Shown: one piece after another, positions 52,327 to 61,691 of the stretch
Layout of the letters: each line of letters starts with the position of its first letter
Numbering within the stretch: the stretch's first letter is position 1
NCBI RefSeq assembly: GCF_009903685.1
Contig: NZ_JAAABI010000008.1
Location: 55,344-119,343, forward strand
Source: Flagellimonas ochracea
GTDB lineage: Bacteria; Bacteroidota; Bacteroidia; Flavobacteriales; Flavobacteriaceae
Length of the DNA: 64,000 bases
Reading direction: 5' to 3'
Made by a program: the position numbers and the translations under genes
Notes under the pieces: generated by a model
What the model saw: the letters and a program-made list of their open reading frames with translations, nothing else
Told to the model about the DNA's origin: nothing
The model's database searches: none

Positions 52327-53408
52327 TGTTCACCATACTCGACAAATATATCCTAAAGCGTTATCTGATTACCTTTATAGGTATGCTGCTCCTTTTCGTT
52401 CCCATAGGGATAATGGCCAATTTGGCAGAAAAAATAGGTAAGATTATTGACAATGAAGCACCTTTGACTGAGGTCATTGTGTTCTACGGCAATTTTACGT
52501 TGGTGATTGGAAATCTGTTATTGCCCATTTTTTTGTTCTTGTCGATTATCTTTTTCACTTCGAAACTGGCAAGCAATACGGAGATAATAGCGATTTTGAG
52601 TTCAGGAGTTTCCTATTGGCGCTTTCTAAGACCTTATTTCGTTGGAGCTACCTTGGTTGCTGTCCTTATTTTTATGATGGGGATGTTTATTGTGCCACAC
52701 GCCAGCATCGGCTTCAACGAATTTGAGTACAAATATTTTAAGAGGGGTAGACAAGATCGGGTAACGGATAACATTTTCAATCAGTTGAATGAGACCGATT
52801 ATATCTATGTAAGCAGTTTTGATCCCAATCGTAAGATTGGTTACAACTTTACCTATGAACATTTCAACCCCAACAAACAGCTGGATTATAAAATTTCGGC
52901 AAGCAACATTAGGTGGGTGGAAAAAGACAGTATTTACAGACTCACCAACTACGTGAAACGAAAACTTCAAGACGGCGTAGAATTAATCGAGACCAAACGC
53001 CGCTTGGATACTTTGTTCACCTTTAAGATTGAAGACCTTACACCAGTTTCATATGTGGCCGAGACCAAAAACCTGTTCGAGCTTAACAAGTTTATCGAAG
53101 ATCAAAAGCGAAAAGGAGCATCGAACATCAATACCTATATATTGGTTAAATACAAAAGGTGGGCCTTGCCAATAGCGGCTTTTATTCTTACCATTATCGC
53201 TGTGGCGGTATCTTCTGTGAAAAGACGTGGGGGCATGGGGCTAAATTTGGCCTTTGGTATAGGAGTGGCCTTTGTTTACATATTTTTCGATAAAGTATTC
53301 GGCACTTTGGCGGAGCAATCTGGATTTTCTCCTTTATTGGCCGTGTTGATACCAAATGTCATTTTTGGTGCGTTTGCTGTTTACTTGCTTATGAAGGCAA
53401 AGCGTTAA
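52326..53408 (+). CDS. LptF/LptG-family permease (lipopolysaccharide export)
   Basis: Start ATG 52326 overlaps the tgt stop (TAATG) and gives 360 residues. N-terminal LDKYILKRYLITFIGMLLLF and helices to about 115, a roughly 150-residue periplasmic beta-jellyroll, and three C-terminal helices (ALPIAAFILTIIAVAVSSV, LNLAFGIGVAFVYIFF, LLAVLIPNVIFGAFAVYLL) fit the YjgP/YjgQ family. It forms the inner-membrane part of the Lpt machine with LptB. Whether it is F or G is not certain, so no symbol is given. Confidence 0.92.
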   Translation: MFTILDKYILKRYLITFIGMLLLFVPIGIMANLAEKIGKIIDNEAPLTEVIVFYGNFTLVIGNLLLPIFLFLSIIFFTSKLASNTEIIAILSSGVSYWRFLRPYFVGATLVAVLIFMMGMFIVPHASIGFNEFEYKYFKRGRQDRVTDNIFNQLNETDYIYVSSFDPNRKIGYNFTYEHFNPNKQLDYKISASNIRWVEKDSIYRLTNYVKRKLQDGVELIETKRRLDTLFTFKIEDLTPVSYVAETKNLFELNKFIEDQKRKGASNINTYILVKYKRWALPIAAFILTIIAVAVSSVKRRGGMGLNLAFGIGVAFVYIFFDKVFGTLAEQSGFSPLLAVLIPNVIFGAFAVYLLMKAKR

Positions 53409-53447
53409 ATGCCGACTCTGTTGCCAATACGTATTCTTTTAAAGTTA

Positions 53448-53455
53448 TATATTTG
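53448..53455 (+). promoter_or_regulatory. TAnnTTTG minus-7 element of accA
   Basis: TATATTTG stands 29 bp before the accA ATG; transcription would start near 53462. Confidence 0.5.
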
Positions 53456-53483
53456 TTTCCATTATTTTTAGAAAAGCATTCCA

Positions 53484-54437
53484 ATGGAATACCTAGAATT
53501 TGAACTTCCCATAAAAGAGCTTGAAGACCAACTTCAAAAGTGTATGGTGATTGGTGAGGAAAGTGATGTTGATGTTACCGAAACATGTCAGCAGATTGAG
53601 AAAAAACTGGAAGAAACCCGAAAGGATATCTACAAAAACCTGACCGCTTGGCAGCGGGTCCAGTTGTCAAGACATCCCAACCGACCCTATACGATGGACT
53701 ATATCAAGGCCATTTGCGGTGATACTTTTTTGGAGCTGCATGGAGATAGGAATGTAAAGGATGACAAAGCCATGGTAGGTGGACTTGGTAAAATTGGAGA
53801 TCAGAGCTACATGTTCATAGGCCAGCAAAAAGGATATAACACCAAAACAAGACAGTACCGGAACTTTGGAATGGCCAATCCCGAAGGATACAGAAAAGCG
53901 CTGCGCTTGATGAAGTCTGCTGAAAAGTTCGGTATACCTGTGGTCAGTTTTATTGACACGCCAGGGGCTTATCCCGGTATTGAAGCCGAAGAAAGGGGAC
54001 AAGGCGAGGCCATAGCTCGGAATATTCTGGAGATGACACGACTTAAGGTGCCCATTATTGTTGTCATCATTGGTGAAGGTGCTTCCGGTGGTGCATTGGG
54101 GATTGGTGTGGGCGATACTGTATTGATGTTGGAAAACACATGGTACTCGGTAATCTCCCCCGAATCCTGCTCTTCAATTTTATGGAGAAGCTGGGAGTTC
54201 AAAGAACAGGCGGCAGAAGCCTTAAAGCTTACCGCCAAAGACATGAAAAAACAAAAGTTGGTGGATGAAATTGTCCGCGAACCCTTGGGAGGCGCACATT
54301 CCAACAGAGAAAAAACCTTTGAAATCGTAAAGAACAAGATTTCGGCCCATTTCGAGGAATTAAAAAAGTTATCACCAAAAGACTTGGTAAAAACCCGTAT
54401 GGAAAAATATGCGGGAATGGGTGTTTTCCATGGGTAA
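53484..54437 (+). CDS. accA: Acetyl-CoA carboxylase carboxyltransferase subunit alpha
   Basis: A 317-residue protein of full family length. Helical N-terminus ([14 protein letters not shown]), then [28 protein letters not shown], the [18 protein letters not shown] carboxyltransferase loop, [15 protein letters not shown] oxyanion region and [17 protein letters not shown]. It carries out the malonyl-CoA-forming step with AccD on biotinyl-AccB. Confidence 0.97.
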   Translation: MEYLEFELPIKELEDQLQKCMVIGEESDVDVTETCQQIEKKLEETRKDIYKNLTAWQRVQLSRHPNRPYTMDYIKAICGDTFLELHGDRNVKDDKAMVGGLGKIGDQSYMFIGQQKGYNTKTRQYRNFGMANPEGYRKALRLMKSAEKFGIPVVSFIDTPGAYPGIEAEERGQGEAIARNILEMTRLKVPIIVVIIGEGASGGALGIGVGDTVLMLENTWYSVISPESCSSILWRSWEFKEQAAEALKLTAKDMKKQKLVDEIVREPLGGAHSNREKTFEIVKNKISAHFEELKKLSPKDLVKTRMEKYAGMGVFHG

Positions 54438-54604
54438 TTCCTGTTTTTCAGAGGGTCACTCTTTTTATTAGGTTTTGTCTTCATTTTTTTTTATGTTATT
54501 AACAGGAAATAGAAGTTATCAACATTTGTTTTGTTGAAGTCCTGTGAATATCGCACTTTGGCAAATTAAAGTTAACTTAAGGTTAATTAGCTACTTTCGC
54601 AGTC

Positions 54605-56158
54605 ATGGATAAACCTAGCCCACTTGTTGGACACCGCATTGACAAATCAACGCTAATCAATCTTGAAAAAGGTAAAATACCTCCTCAAGCTGTTGATTTA
54701 GAGGAGGTTGTATTAGGGGCGATGATGATTGACAAAAAAGGGGTTGATGAAGTAATCGATATCCTACATCCCGATGTCTTTTATAAGGACGCGCATCGTT
54801 TTATTTATGAAGCCATTTTTAAATTGTTCGAAACCTCCGAACCAGTTGATTTATTAACCGTTTCAGCGCAATTAAAGAAAGAAGGAAAGCTAGAAATTGT
54901 TGGGGGTGACTTTTATCTGATTAAATTGACTCAAAAAGTAGCTTCTTCGGCACATATTGAGTTTCATGCAAGGATTATTCTTCAAAAATACATTCAACGA
55001 AGTCTCATCAAGATTTCAAATGAAATTATTGAGGACGCCTACGATGATGGCACCGATGTTTTTGACCTTTTGGACAACGCCGAGGCCAAACTGTACGATG
55101 TAACCCAAGGGAACTTAAAACGCTCTGCGGAAACTGCTCAGAATTTGGTGATACAGGCCAAAAAGAAAATCGAGGAAATCTCCAATAAAGAAGGCCTGAG
55201 CGGAATTCCCTCCGGATTTGATAAGGTGGACAAGCTGACTTCGGGCTGGCAGCCCAGTGATTTGGTCATCATTGCAGCTCGACCAGGTATGGGTAAAACA
55301 GCATTGACACTTTCCATGGCACGAAATATTGCCGTAAATTCGGAAATACCGGTAGCATTCTTTTCTTTGGAGATGTCATCCGTGCAGTTGATCACGCGAT
55401 TGATTTCTGCTGAAACGGGTCTTTCATCTGAAAAATTACGTACCGGCAAACTGGAAAAACATGAATGGGAACAATTGAACGTTAAAGTAAAGGCCTTGGA
55501 AAAGGCACCTTTGTTTATTGATGATACACCCTCACTTTCCATTTTTGACCTTAGGGCCAAGGCTAGACGTTTGGCGTCCCAACATAAAATTAAGCTCATC
55601 GTCATAGATTATTTGCAATTAATGACAGCAGGTGGAAGTCAAAAAGGCGGCAATAGGGAACAGGAGATTTCTTCCATCTCCAGGAATCTCAAAGCGTTGG
55701 CCAAGGAATTGAACGTTCCGGTAATTGCCTTGTCACAGCTTTCCCGTGCCGTGGAGACGCGTGGCGGCAGTAAGCGCCCTATACTTTCAGATTTGAGGGA
55801 ATCTGGAGCCATTGAGCAGGATGCCGATATTGTGTCCTTTATTTACAGGCCCGAATATTATAAAATTGATGAGTGGGATGATGAGGAACGGACCCCTACC
55901 CAAGGTCAAGCTGAATTTATCGTGGCCAAACACCGTAATGGTGGTTTGGATAATATTAGGTTAAAATTTGTGGGTGCTCTAGGTAAATTTGATAACTTGG
56001 ATGACTTTGATTCGCCATTCGAATTTCAATCGAAAATGAATGCGGACGAAGAAAATCCCTTTGCACCATCCGGTCTTCCCAGTGCGGACGAGGCTTTTGG
56101 GAGTGCAATGAACAGTGATGACGATGACTTGGAAGACGATAACGACGTACCTTTTTGA
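54605..56158 (+). CDS. dnaB: Replicative DNA helicase
   Basis: A 517-residue helicase: N-terminal helical domain (PPQAVDLEEVVLGAMMID), linker, then RecA-like domain with Walker A ARPGMGKTALTL, FSLEMSSVQL, Walker B LIVIDYLQLM, QLSRAVETRGGSKRPILSDLRESGAIEQDAD and the arginine finger region KHRNGGLDNIRLKF. The acidic tail (DDDDLEDDNDVPF) is normal in Bacteroidota. Its 3' end is separated by 4 bp from the next gene. Confidence 0.96.
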   Translation: MDKPSPLVGHRIDKSTLINLEKGKIPPQAVDLEEVVLGAMMIDKKGVDEVIDILHPDVFYKDAHRFIYEAIFKLFETSEPVDLLTVSAQLKKEGKLEIVGGDFYLIKLTQKVASSAHIEFHARIILQKYIQRSLIKISNEIIEDAYDDGTDVFDLLDNAEAKLYDVTQGNLKRSAETAQNLVIQAKKKIEEISNKEGLSGIPSGFDKVDKLTSGWQPSDLVIIAARPGMGKTALTLSMARNIAVNSEIPVAFFSLEMSSVQLITRLISAETGLSSEKLRTGKLEKHEWEQLNVKVKALEKAPLFIDDTPSLSIFDLRAKARRLASQHKIKLIVIDYLQLMTAGGSQKGGNREQEISSISRNLKALAKELNVPVIALSQLSRAVETRGGSKRPILSDLRESGAIEQDADIVSFIYRPEYYKIDEWDDEERTPTQGQAEFIVAKHRNGGLDNIRLKFVGALGKFDNLDDFDSPFEFQSKMNADEENPFAPSGLPSADEAFGSAMNSDDDDLEDDNDVPF

Positions 56159-56162
56159 TAAT

Positions 56163-57446
56163 ATGCAATACGCATTTCGAGCAAAAGTGAGAAATACCAC
56201 TATTGTCTTTTTTCTTCTACTTTTTCTAAAATCATCGGCTTCGGTAATCTTGATTCCCATGGATGCCGAGAGCCAGGAAAATCATCTAAAAGCTTACGGA
56301 ATCACCTATTGGGTACTCACCAAGCAACAAAAAGTGCAATGGCTTTTAAATTACCGGGGAGGTGCTTTTTTATTGCCGGATGGAGAAACAATCCGAAGAG
56401 AGTGCCAAATACGTGGAGTTTCTTTTGAAGTGTTATCCGATGGACAAGCTGAAGAAATATTGGACGAAATAAGCAGTCCCTCCCAAAATCAGGATGCGGT
56501 TATTTTGGAAAAAGCACCCAAAATTGCGGTATATTCCCCTAAGGGAAACCAACCTTGGGATGATGCCGTGACCATGGTGCTGACCTATGCGGAAATTCCC
56601 TATGCTACCATATACGATGAGGAGGTGTTGGATGATAAGCTGGTTCTATATGATTGGCTTCATTTGCACCATGAGGACTTTACGGGACAATATGGAAAAT
56701 TTTATGGGGCCTACCGAGCCGCTCCTTGGTACATAGAAGACAAGAAAGAGGCGGAGGCACTGGCTCAAAGGTTAGGTTTTTCAAAAGTATCCGAAGAGAA
56801 AAGGGCGGTGGCCCTAAAAATCAGGAACTATGTAATTGGAGGCGGATTTATGTTTGCCATGTGTTCTGCAACCGATAGTTTTGATATTGCGTTGGCCGCT
56901 GAAAATGTGGATATCTGTGAGCCTATGTTCGACGGAGACCCGTCTGATGCAAATTACCAAGGTAAATTGGATTACAGTAGAACTTTTGCGTTTACCAATT
57001 TTGTTTTGGAACGAAATCCACTTCGTTATGAGTTTTCTTCGATTGATATGACAAACCAGCGTAGAAATGTACCCAAGGAATCGGATTATTTTTCATTGAT
57101 GGAATTTTCGGCCAAATGGGATCCCGTACCCACCATGTTGACACAGAACCACACTTCTTTGGTCAAAGGATTCATGGGACAGACCACGGCGTTTACGCAT
57201 AGTCAGGTAAAACCTACGGTTATGATATTGGGTGAGAACAAAATTAATGGGGAAGCACGTTATATCCATGGAATCAAAGGGAAGGGTTTTTTTACTTTCT
57301 ACGGAGGGCACGATCCTGAAGATTACCAGCATAGGGTAGGGGACCCCAAAACGGAACTGGAACTGCACCCCACTTCGCCGGGCTATCGATTGATCTTGAA
57401 CAATGTGCTTTTTCCAGCGGCACGAAAGAAAAAGCAGAAGACTTAA
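56163..57446 (+). CDS. Exported protein named asparagine synthetase B in related genomes
   Basis: Start ATG 56163 (MQYAFRAKVRNTTIVFFLLL), with a hydrophobic export signal, gives 427 residues. The sequence has no amidotransferase or ATP-pyrophosphatase motifs of real asparagine synthetase. The middle part (KIAVYSPKGNQPWDDAVTMVLTYAEIPYATIY, then IGGGFMFAMCSATDSFDIALA) looks like a class I glutamine-amidotransferase-like/ThuA fold with Cys in the elbow position. It is found downstream of dnaB in many Flavobacteriia as I recall; the true function is unknown. Confidence 0.8.
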   Translation: MQYAFRAKVRNTTIVFFLLLFLKSSASVILIPMDAESQENHLKAYGITYWVLTKQQKVQWLLNYRGGAFLLPDGETIRRECQIRGVSFEVLSDGQAEEILDEISSPSQNQDAVILEKAPKIAVYSPKGNQPWDDAVTMVLTYAEIPYATIYDEEVLDDKLVLYDWLHLHHEDFTGQYGKFYGAYRAAPWYIEDKKEAEALAQRLGFSKVSEEKRAVALKIRNYVIGGGFMFAMCSATDSFDIALAAENVDICEPMFDGDPSDANYQGKLDYSRTFAFTNFVLERNPLRYEFSSIDMTNQRRNVPKESDYFSLMEFSAKWDPVPTMLTQNHTSLVKGFMGQTTAFTHSQVKPTVMILGENKINGEARYIHGIKGKGFFTFYGGHDPEDYQHRVGDPKTELELHPTSPGYRLILNNVLFPAARKKKQKT

Positions 57447-58330
57447 GCCAGTTTCTCCTTGAAAAATGCCAAGGTGCGTTGCCAGGCCAAATCTGCAGCA
57501 GCTTCATCAAAACGAGGTGTTGTATTATTGTGAAACCCGTGGTTGACCCCTGGATAAAAGTATACCTCATATTCTTTTTCCAGGGCCATTAGTCTAGCCT
57601 CGTAAGCTGGCCAACCCTTGTTTACCCGCTCATCCAATTCGGCATAGTGAATCAATAACGGGGCGTTTATTTTTTCTACATCATCATCATCAGGTTGTCC
57701 ACCATAAAAAGGGACAGCAGCAGCCAAATCGGGAACTTGTACGGCCATCATATTGGAAATCCATCCTCCAAAGCAAAAACCAACCACACCAATTTTACCA
57801 TTGCAATCCTCATGATTTTTAAGATAGTCGAAAGCAGCAATAAAATCTTCCAGCATTTTGTAACGACCCCGTTGTCTTTGCAGGGCACGACCATCATCAT
57901 CGTTGCCCGGATATCCTCCCAGTGGAGTAAGCGCGTCCGGAGCTAGTGTAATAAAGCCTTCCACAGCGGCCCGGCGTCCTACATCTTCAATATAGGGGTT
58001 AAGACCTCGATTTTCGTGAACCACTACAATACCTCCTAATTTGCCATTCATTTCCTTGGGTTTTGAAAGCAAACCTCTTATTTCGCCTCCACCTCTTGGT
58101 GAGGAATAGGTTATAAAATCTGACTCCAATCTAGGGTCATTTTGGGGTACAAGAAGCGTGTCTTTATAATTGGGCATTATAAAACTTAGTAAGGACGGTA
58201 GTGTAACACCCCCAACAGCATATAGCGATAATTTTTTGAGGAACTGCTTACGATCTATCTTGTTATGGGCATAATCGTCGTACAAGTCAAACACTTCTTG
58301 TTCAATATCTTCTTTTTTGAGTGACTTCAT
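57443..58330 (-). CDS. Dienelactone hydrolase family protein, exported
   Basis: A 295-residue protein with an N-terminal segment DRKQFLKKLSLYAVGGVTLPSLLSF resembling a Tat-type signal with RK in place of RR. Hydrolase fold: GIVVVHENRGL (Glu of the triad), nucleophile elbow VGFCFGGW with Cys, HYAELDERVN (Asp) and YPGVNHGFHN (His). Cys nucleophile and Glu are dienelactone-hydrolase marks. The gene overlaps the 3' end of the upstream exported protein gene by 4 bp, convergently. Substrate unknown. Confidence 0.9.
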   Translation of the reverse strand: MKSLKKEDIEQEVFDLYDDYAHNKIDRKQFLKKLSLYAVGGVTLPSLLSFIMPNYKDTLLVPQNDPRLESDFITYSSPRGGGEIRGLLSKPKEMNGKLGGIVVVHENRGLNPYIEDVGRRAAVEGFITLAPDALTPLGGYPGNDDDGRALQRQRGRYKMLEDFIAAFDYLKNHEDCNGKIGVVGFCFGGWISNMMAVQVPDLAAAVPFYGGQPDDDDVEKINAPLLIHYAELDERVNKGWPAYEARLMALEKEYEVYFYPGVNHGFHNNTTPRFDEAAADLAWQRTLAFFKEKLA

Positions 58331-58407
58331 GATTTGTTTTTATTGACAATAAGATACTAATAATCTTTGTTCATTATGTTCTCAAATAGTTTGGAAAGGT
58401 TATTATC

Positions 58408-58920
58408 CTAATTTGCAATGGAATCCGTTACTTGTCTTTTTGGCCAAGCTTGGCTAATCATATGGTTGGTAATGAACCAATCCTCCTCAATTTTTTTATA
58501 AACCCTTAAGTGGTTTATATGTCTGTCCTCCATTTTGCTACCATCTGGCCATTCTTGGTTTTTGCGAATATTTGTTGATCGCACCGTTGCAATTGAATCG
58601 TTAAGAAATGTAATATCATTGGTTCCATAATCATTTTCTCCAGTCATTACAAAGTCTAAACCAAAAATGAAGTCAAGAAGCTCCTCTAGCTCTTGTTTGC
58701 TTTGTGTCCTATCTCCAAAAGCATTGGTCCAATCGGTTTTGTCAGCATAATGTGCGATTGCTAGTTCCAAATCTTTTGTTTCCCAAGCTTTGTCCCATTC
58801 AGCAATGGTCCTGTTGATTTTTTCTTTATCGGAATCGTAGTTTTTTACGTGTTCTGTTTTCTTAGAACTGCAGGCCAATGTGCTACCTACAATACATAGC
58901 AGAAATACAATTTTTTTCAT
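58408..58920 (-). CDS. NTF2/SnoaL-like lipoprotein
   Basis: A 170-residue lipoprotein (lipobox STLAC). The mature part NRTIAEWDKAWETKDLELAIAHYADKTDWTNAFGDRTQSKQELEELLDFIFG, then MEDRHINHLRVYKKIEEDWFITNHMISQAW, is the standard NTF2-like cone fold used by SnoaL-type enzymes and ligand binders. It precedes the dienelactone-hydrolase-like gene by about 80 bp and may be co-transcribed with it. Confidence 0.85.
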   Translation of the reverse strand: MKKIVFLLCIVGSTLACSSKKTEHVKNYDSDKEKINRTIAEWDKAWETKDLELAIAHYADKTDWTNAFGDRTQSKQELEELLDFIFGLDFVMTGENDYGTNDITFLNDSIATVRSTNIRKNQEWPDGSKMEDRHINHLRVYKKIEEDWFITNHMISQAWPKRQVTDSIAN

Positions 58921-59048
58921 ACGGGTTTACTTTAGTTCGACTAAAATGGGGGAAGAATAGGAACGTTACATTGCTCCATGTTTGTAACTAAAGATATGCG
59001 AAATACCGGGATGTCTGAAAAGATTAGCCAAAAAAACCATGAAGGAAA

Positions 59049-59840
59049 TCAAAGCAACTTCTCCAAAACCCGCTCTACTCCAAAATCATCATTGCTTGTT
59101 GTTTCAAAATTGGCTACTCGTTTAATATTGGGATGGGCATTGGCCATGGCAAAACTGTAGTCGGAAAGTTGCAGCATCTCCAAATCGTTGTAGTAATCGC
59201 CAAAAACCAAAAGTTGATCTGGCTTTATATTGTATTGATCCATCACTTTTTGAAGTGCATTTCCTTTGTGCGCGTTGACATGGTTGAAATCAACCCAATT
59301 TCGCCCGGACACCTTAACCTTTAACTTGTCTTCAAGATAACTGACCTTGGGATAGATATAGTCTTCTGCGCTAGTGGCATGATATACAGCAATTTTTACT
59401 ATTTCATCCGTGACCTTTTGATAGTCTTCAACAATTTGATAGGCCGAATAGTATTCTTTCAGCTGGTTCAAGAACTGTTTTGAGTTTCCGTCGAAATAAG
59501 AAGTGTATTTTCCACATAACATGACATGGGCATTATCGATTTGATCTACCACCGCCAAGAGTTCACTTTTTACTTCTTGATTCAATGGGGTCGATGAAAG
59601 TTCTTCGTCTTTTCTTTTAACTAAAGCACCGTTTTCAGCAATAAAAATGACATCATCCTTAATGACTTCCAGCTTATCGGCCATACTATGGTATTGCCTG
59701 CCACTTGCAGCCACAAACCGTATTCCTCTTTGATTTAGTTTGTAAAACAGTTCAAAGAACTGATCACTGACCTCGTGTTTGGAATTCAACAGAGTACCGT
59801 CCATGTCGGTGACCACCATTTTTATGTTGGATAAATCCAT
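59049..59840 (-). CDS. HAD-superfamily Cof-type phosphatase
   Basis: A 263-residue soluble enzyme: DMDGTLLNS (nucleophile Asp), VAASGR (motif II), K of HKGNALQKVM (motif III) and VFGDYYNDLEMLQ (motif IV), with a type IIB cap in between. Cof-like phosphatases act on sugar phosphates and FMN-type cofactors; the substrate cannot be decided. Transcribed divergently from the YjbQ gene (about 100 bp between). Confidence 0.93.
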   Translation of the reverse strand: MDLSNIKMVVTDMDGTLLNSKHEVSDQFFELFYKLNQRGIRFVAASGRQYHSMADKLEVIKDDVIFIAENGALVKRKDEELSSTPLNQEVKSELLAVVDQIDNAHVMLCGKYTSYFDGNSKQFLNQLKEYYSAYQIVEDYQKVTDEIVKIAVYHATSAEDYIYPKVSYLEDKLKVKVSGRNWVDFNHVNAHKGNALQKVMDQYNIKPDQLLVFGDYYNDLEMLQLSDYSFAMANAHPNIKRVANFETTSNDDFGVERVLEKLL

Positions 59841-59941
59841 TTTTTAAAGAATCAAGCTGCAAAGTTATTTTTTATTTAGTAGTTAAGGCTATTGCCACAT
59901 GAAGATTGTATTAAATTAGTTGAAAAGTGTTGTTGACAACG

Positions 59942-60364
59942 ATGAAGTTTTATCAGAAAGAGATACAATTAAGGTCCTACCCCAGGGGTTTCCATTTGAT
60001 AACGGATACAGTCATGCGGTCACTCCCTGAAATACGAGAAATAGGAACTGGGATGTTGCAGGTATTTATGAAGCACACTTCGGCAAGTTTAACCATCAAC
60101 GAGGATGCAGACCCTACGGTTCGCATGGATTTTGAAAGTCACATAAGTAAAATGGTACCGGAGAATGCCCCTTACTACAAACACAATTATGAGGGTCCCG
60201 ATGATATGCCTGCACACATTAAGGCTTCTTTAATGGGAGCATCTGTGCAGATACCTATTACTGATGGAAAACTGAACATGGGAACTTGGCAAGGCATCTA
60301 TTTATGCGAGCATCGCAATCATGCCTCTGGCAGAAAGTTGGTATTGACGGCTTTTGGAAAATAA
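59942..60364 (+). CDS. YjbQ/UPF0047 family protein
   Basis: Start MKFYQKEIQLRSYPRGFHLI at 59942 (not the TTG-led frame at 59927) gives 140 residues. Family motifs: MKHTSASLTINEDADPTVRMDFE, YKHNYEGPDDMPAHIKASLMG, and GTWQGIYLCEHRNHASGRKL with conserved His/Glu. Members are sometimes called secondary thiamine-phosphate synthase enzymes; the physiological role is unsettled. Confidence 0.93.
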   Translation: MKFYQKEIQLRSYPRGFHLITDTVMRSLPEIREIGTGMLQVFMKHTSASLTINEDADPTVRMDFESHISKMVPENAPYYKHNYEGPDDMPAHIKASLMGASVQIPITDGKLNMGTWQGIYLCEHRNHASGRKLVLTAFGK

Positions 60365-60391
60365 AAATCCCGCTGAACACAGCGGGATTTT
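60364..60391. terminator. Bidirectional terminator
   Basis: AAAATCCCGCTG and CAGCGGGATTTT form a perfect 12-bp hairpin around AACA, at the stop codon of the YjbQ gene and after rplT of the other strand. Confidence 0.9.
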
Positions 60392-60412
60392 AATAAGCGG
60401 ATACATTATTGT

Positions 60413-60757
60413 TTATTTTACTTTCTCAACAATGGCTTTGAACGCATCTGGATGGTTCATGGCCAAATCGGCCAAAACTTTTCTGTTGAGCTCTATTCCA
60501 TTGGCCTTTACTTTGCCCATAAATTGGGAATAGGACATGCCATGCATTCTGGCTCCTGCATTGATTCGGGTAATCCAAAGTGCACGGAAATTTCGTTTTT
60601 TGTTTCTTCTGTCGCGGTAAGCGTAGAGCATTGCTTTTTCCACCGCATTTTTGGCTACTGTCCAAACGTTTTTACGTCTACCAAAGTAACCTTTGGCTTG
60701 CTTCATTATTTTTTTTCGTCTTGCTCTAGAAGCAACTGAATTTACTGATCTTGGCAT
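60413..60757 (-). CDS. rplT: 50S ribosomal protein L20
   Basis: A 114-residue basic protein with [31 protein letters not shown] at the start and [20 protein letters not shown] in the middle, full length for L20. It is the last gene of thrS-infC-rpmI-rplT. A hairpin with ATAAAAGTTCCTGAA lies about 40 bp upstream and resembles one before rpmI. Confidence 0.97.
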   Translation of the reverse strand: MPRSVNSVASRARRKKIMKQAKGYFGRRKNVWTVAKNAVEKAMLYAYRDRRNKKRNFRALWITRINAGARMHGMSYSQFMGKVKANGIELNRKVLADLAMNHPDAFKAIVEKVK

Positions 60758-60784
60758 AATGTTTCATTTTTTTGTAGTAGGCGC

Positions 60785-60808
60785 CCTGACTTATTTCAGG
60801 AACTTTTA
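60785..60808 (-). promoter_or_regulatory. Leader hairpin before rplT
   Basis: On the minus strand ATAAAAGTTCCTGAA is followed by ATAAG and TCAGG, forming CCTGA/TCAGG. The first 15 bases match the element before rpmI except for one, so it may be a protein-binding or processing site. Confidence 0.5.
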
Positions 60809-60855
60809 TGGGCCCAACTCCAGGGTTAATAATTAATGATTTACCGAAATAACAA

Positions 60856-61053
60856 CTATTTAAGTCTTAGTTGTTGCTTGATGTTGTCCTCATCCGATGG
60901 ATGTACCAACGTGGAATGGGTCAACTTAAGCTTGCGCTTTTTCGATTTTTTAGTCAAAATGTGACTTTTAAAAGCGTGCTTTCTTTTGATTTTTCCAGAA
61001 CCGGTAAGCTTAAATCGCTTTTTGGCACTGGATTTCGTTTTCATTTTAGGCAT
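60856..61053 (-). CDS. rpmI: 50S ribosomal protein L35
   Basis: A 65-residue basic protein: [20 protein letters not shown], then [19 protein letters not shown] tail with [13 protein letters not shown]. Full family length; between infC and rplT as in most bacteria. Confidence 0.97.
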   Translation of the reverse strand: MPKMKTKSSAKKRFKLTGSGKIKRKHAFKSHILTKKSKKRKLKLTHSTLVHPSDEDNIKQQLRLK

Positions 61054-61082
61054 TTTCCTAGTTTTTATCTCCGCTTATTGTT

Positions 61083-61107
61083 CTGAACAGAGTTCAGGTA
61101 CTTTTAT
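61083..61107 (-). promoter_or_regulatory. Leader hairpin before rpmI
   Basis: On the minus strand ATAAAAGTACCTGAAC continues into TCT and GTTCAG; CTGAAC/GTTCAG form a 6-bp hairpin (61083-61097). It begins in the infC stop codon and parallels the element before rplT. Confidence 0.5.
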
Positions 61108-61661
61108 TTTTTGTTTGTCTTTGGGGCAATGAACATGGTCATTCGCTTACCTTCCAATTTTGGCATTTGCTCCACTTTGCCAAGTTCCTCAAGATCTTGT
61201 GCCAATCTCAACAATAAAATTTCACCCTGGTCTTTGTACACAATGGACCTACCCTTAAAAAACACATAGGCCTTGAGTTTGGCACCATCCTTTAAAAACT
61301 TTTCCGCATGACGCTTTTTAAACGCATAATCGTGGTCATCCGTTTGGGGACCAAAACGTATTTCCTTTACGATAACCTTGGTGGCTTTGGCCTTCATGGC
61401 CTTATCACGTTTCTTTTGTTCGTAAAGAAACTTTTTATAGTCAATGATCTTGCAGACCGGGGGATTGGCTTTTGGCGAAATCTCCACAAGGTCCAGTTCT
61501 AGTTCATTTGCTTTTTGCAAAGCCTTCGAAATCGGGTAAACACCAATTTCCACATTATCCCCCACAAGCCTTACTTCAGGGGCTTTTATATTTTCATTGA
61601 TATTATGGGGATTTTTATTCTCCCTTCTGGGTTGGGGTCTAAATCTTCTTCGTATTGCTAT
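61104..61661 (-). CDS. infC: Translation initiation factor IF-3, starting at an AUA codon
   Basis: No ATG, GTG or TTG lies at the expected start. Reading back from the conserved [15 protein letters not shown], the frame continues through [19 protein letters not shown] to ATA at 61661 and then meets TAA two codons earlier (61665-61667). An ATA start (or a second ATA at 61655) gives 185 residues, the normal length; starting at the first internal ATG would cut about 32 conserved N-terminal residues. IF-3 genes use non-AUG starts (AUU, AUA, AUC) so that IF-3 represses its own synthesis. Body motifs [22 protein letters not shown] and [14 protein letters not shown] are typical. Confidence 0.92.
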   Translation of the reverse strand: MAIRRRFRPQPRRENKNPHNINENIKAPEVRLVGDNVEIGVYPISKALQKANELELDLVEISPKANPPVCKIIDYKKFLYEQKKRDKAMKAKATKVIVKEIRFGPQTDDHDYAFKKRHAEKFLKDGAKLKAYVFFKGRSIVYKDQGEILLLRLAQDLEELGKVEQMPKLEGKRMTMFIAPKTNKK

Positions 61662-61691
61662 GACTTACAATTTTTAATTAAACTTAATTTT

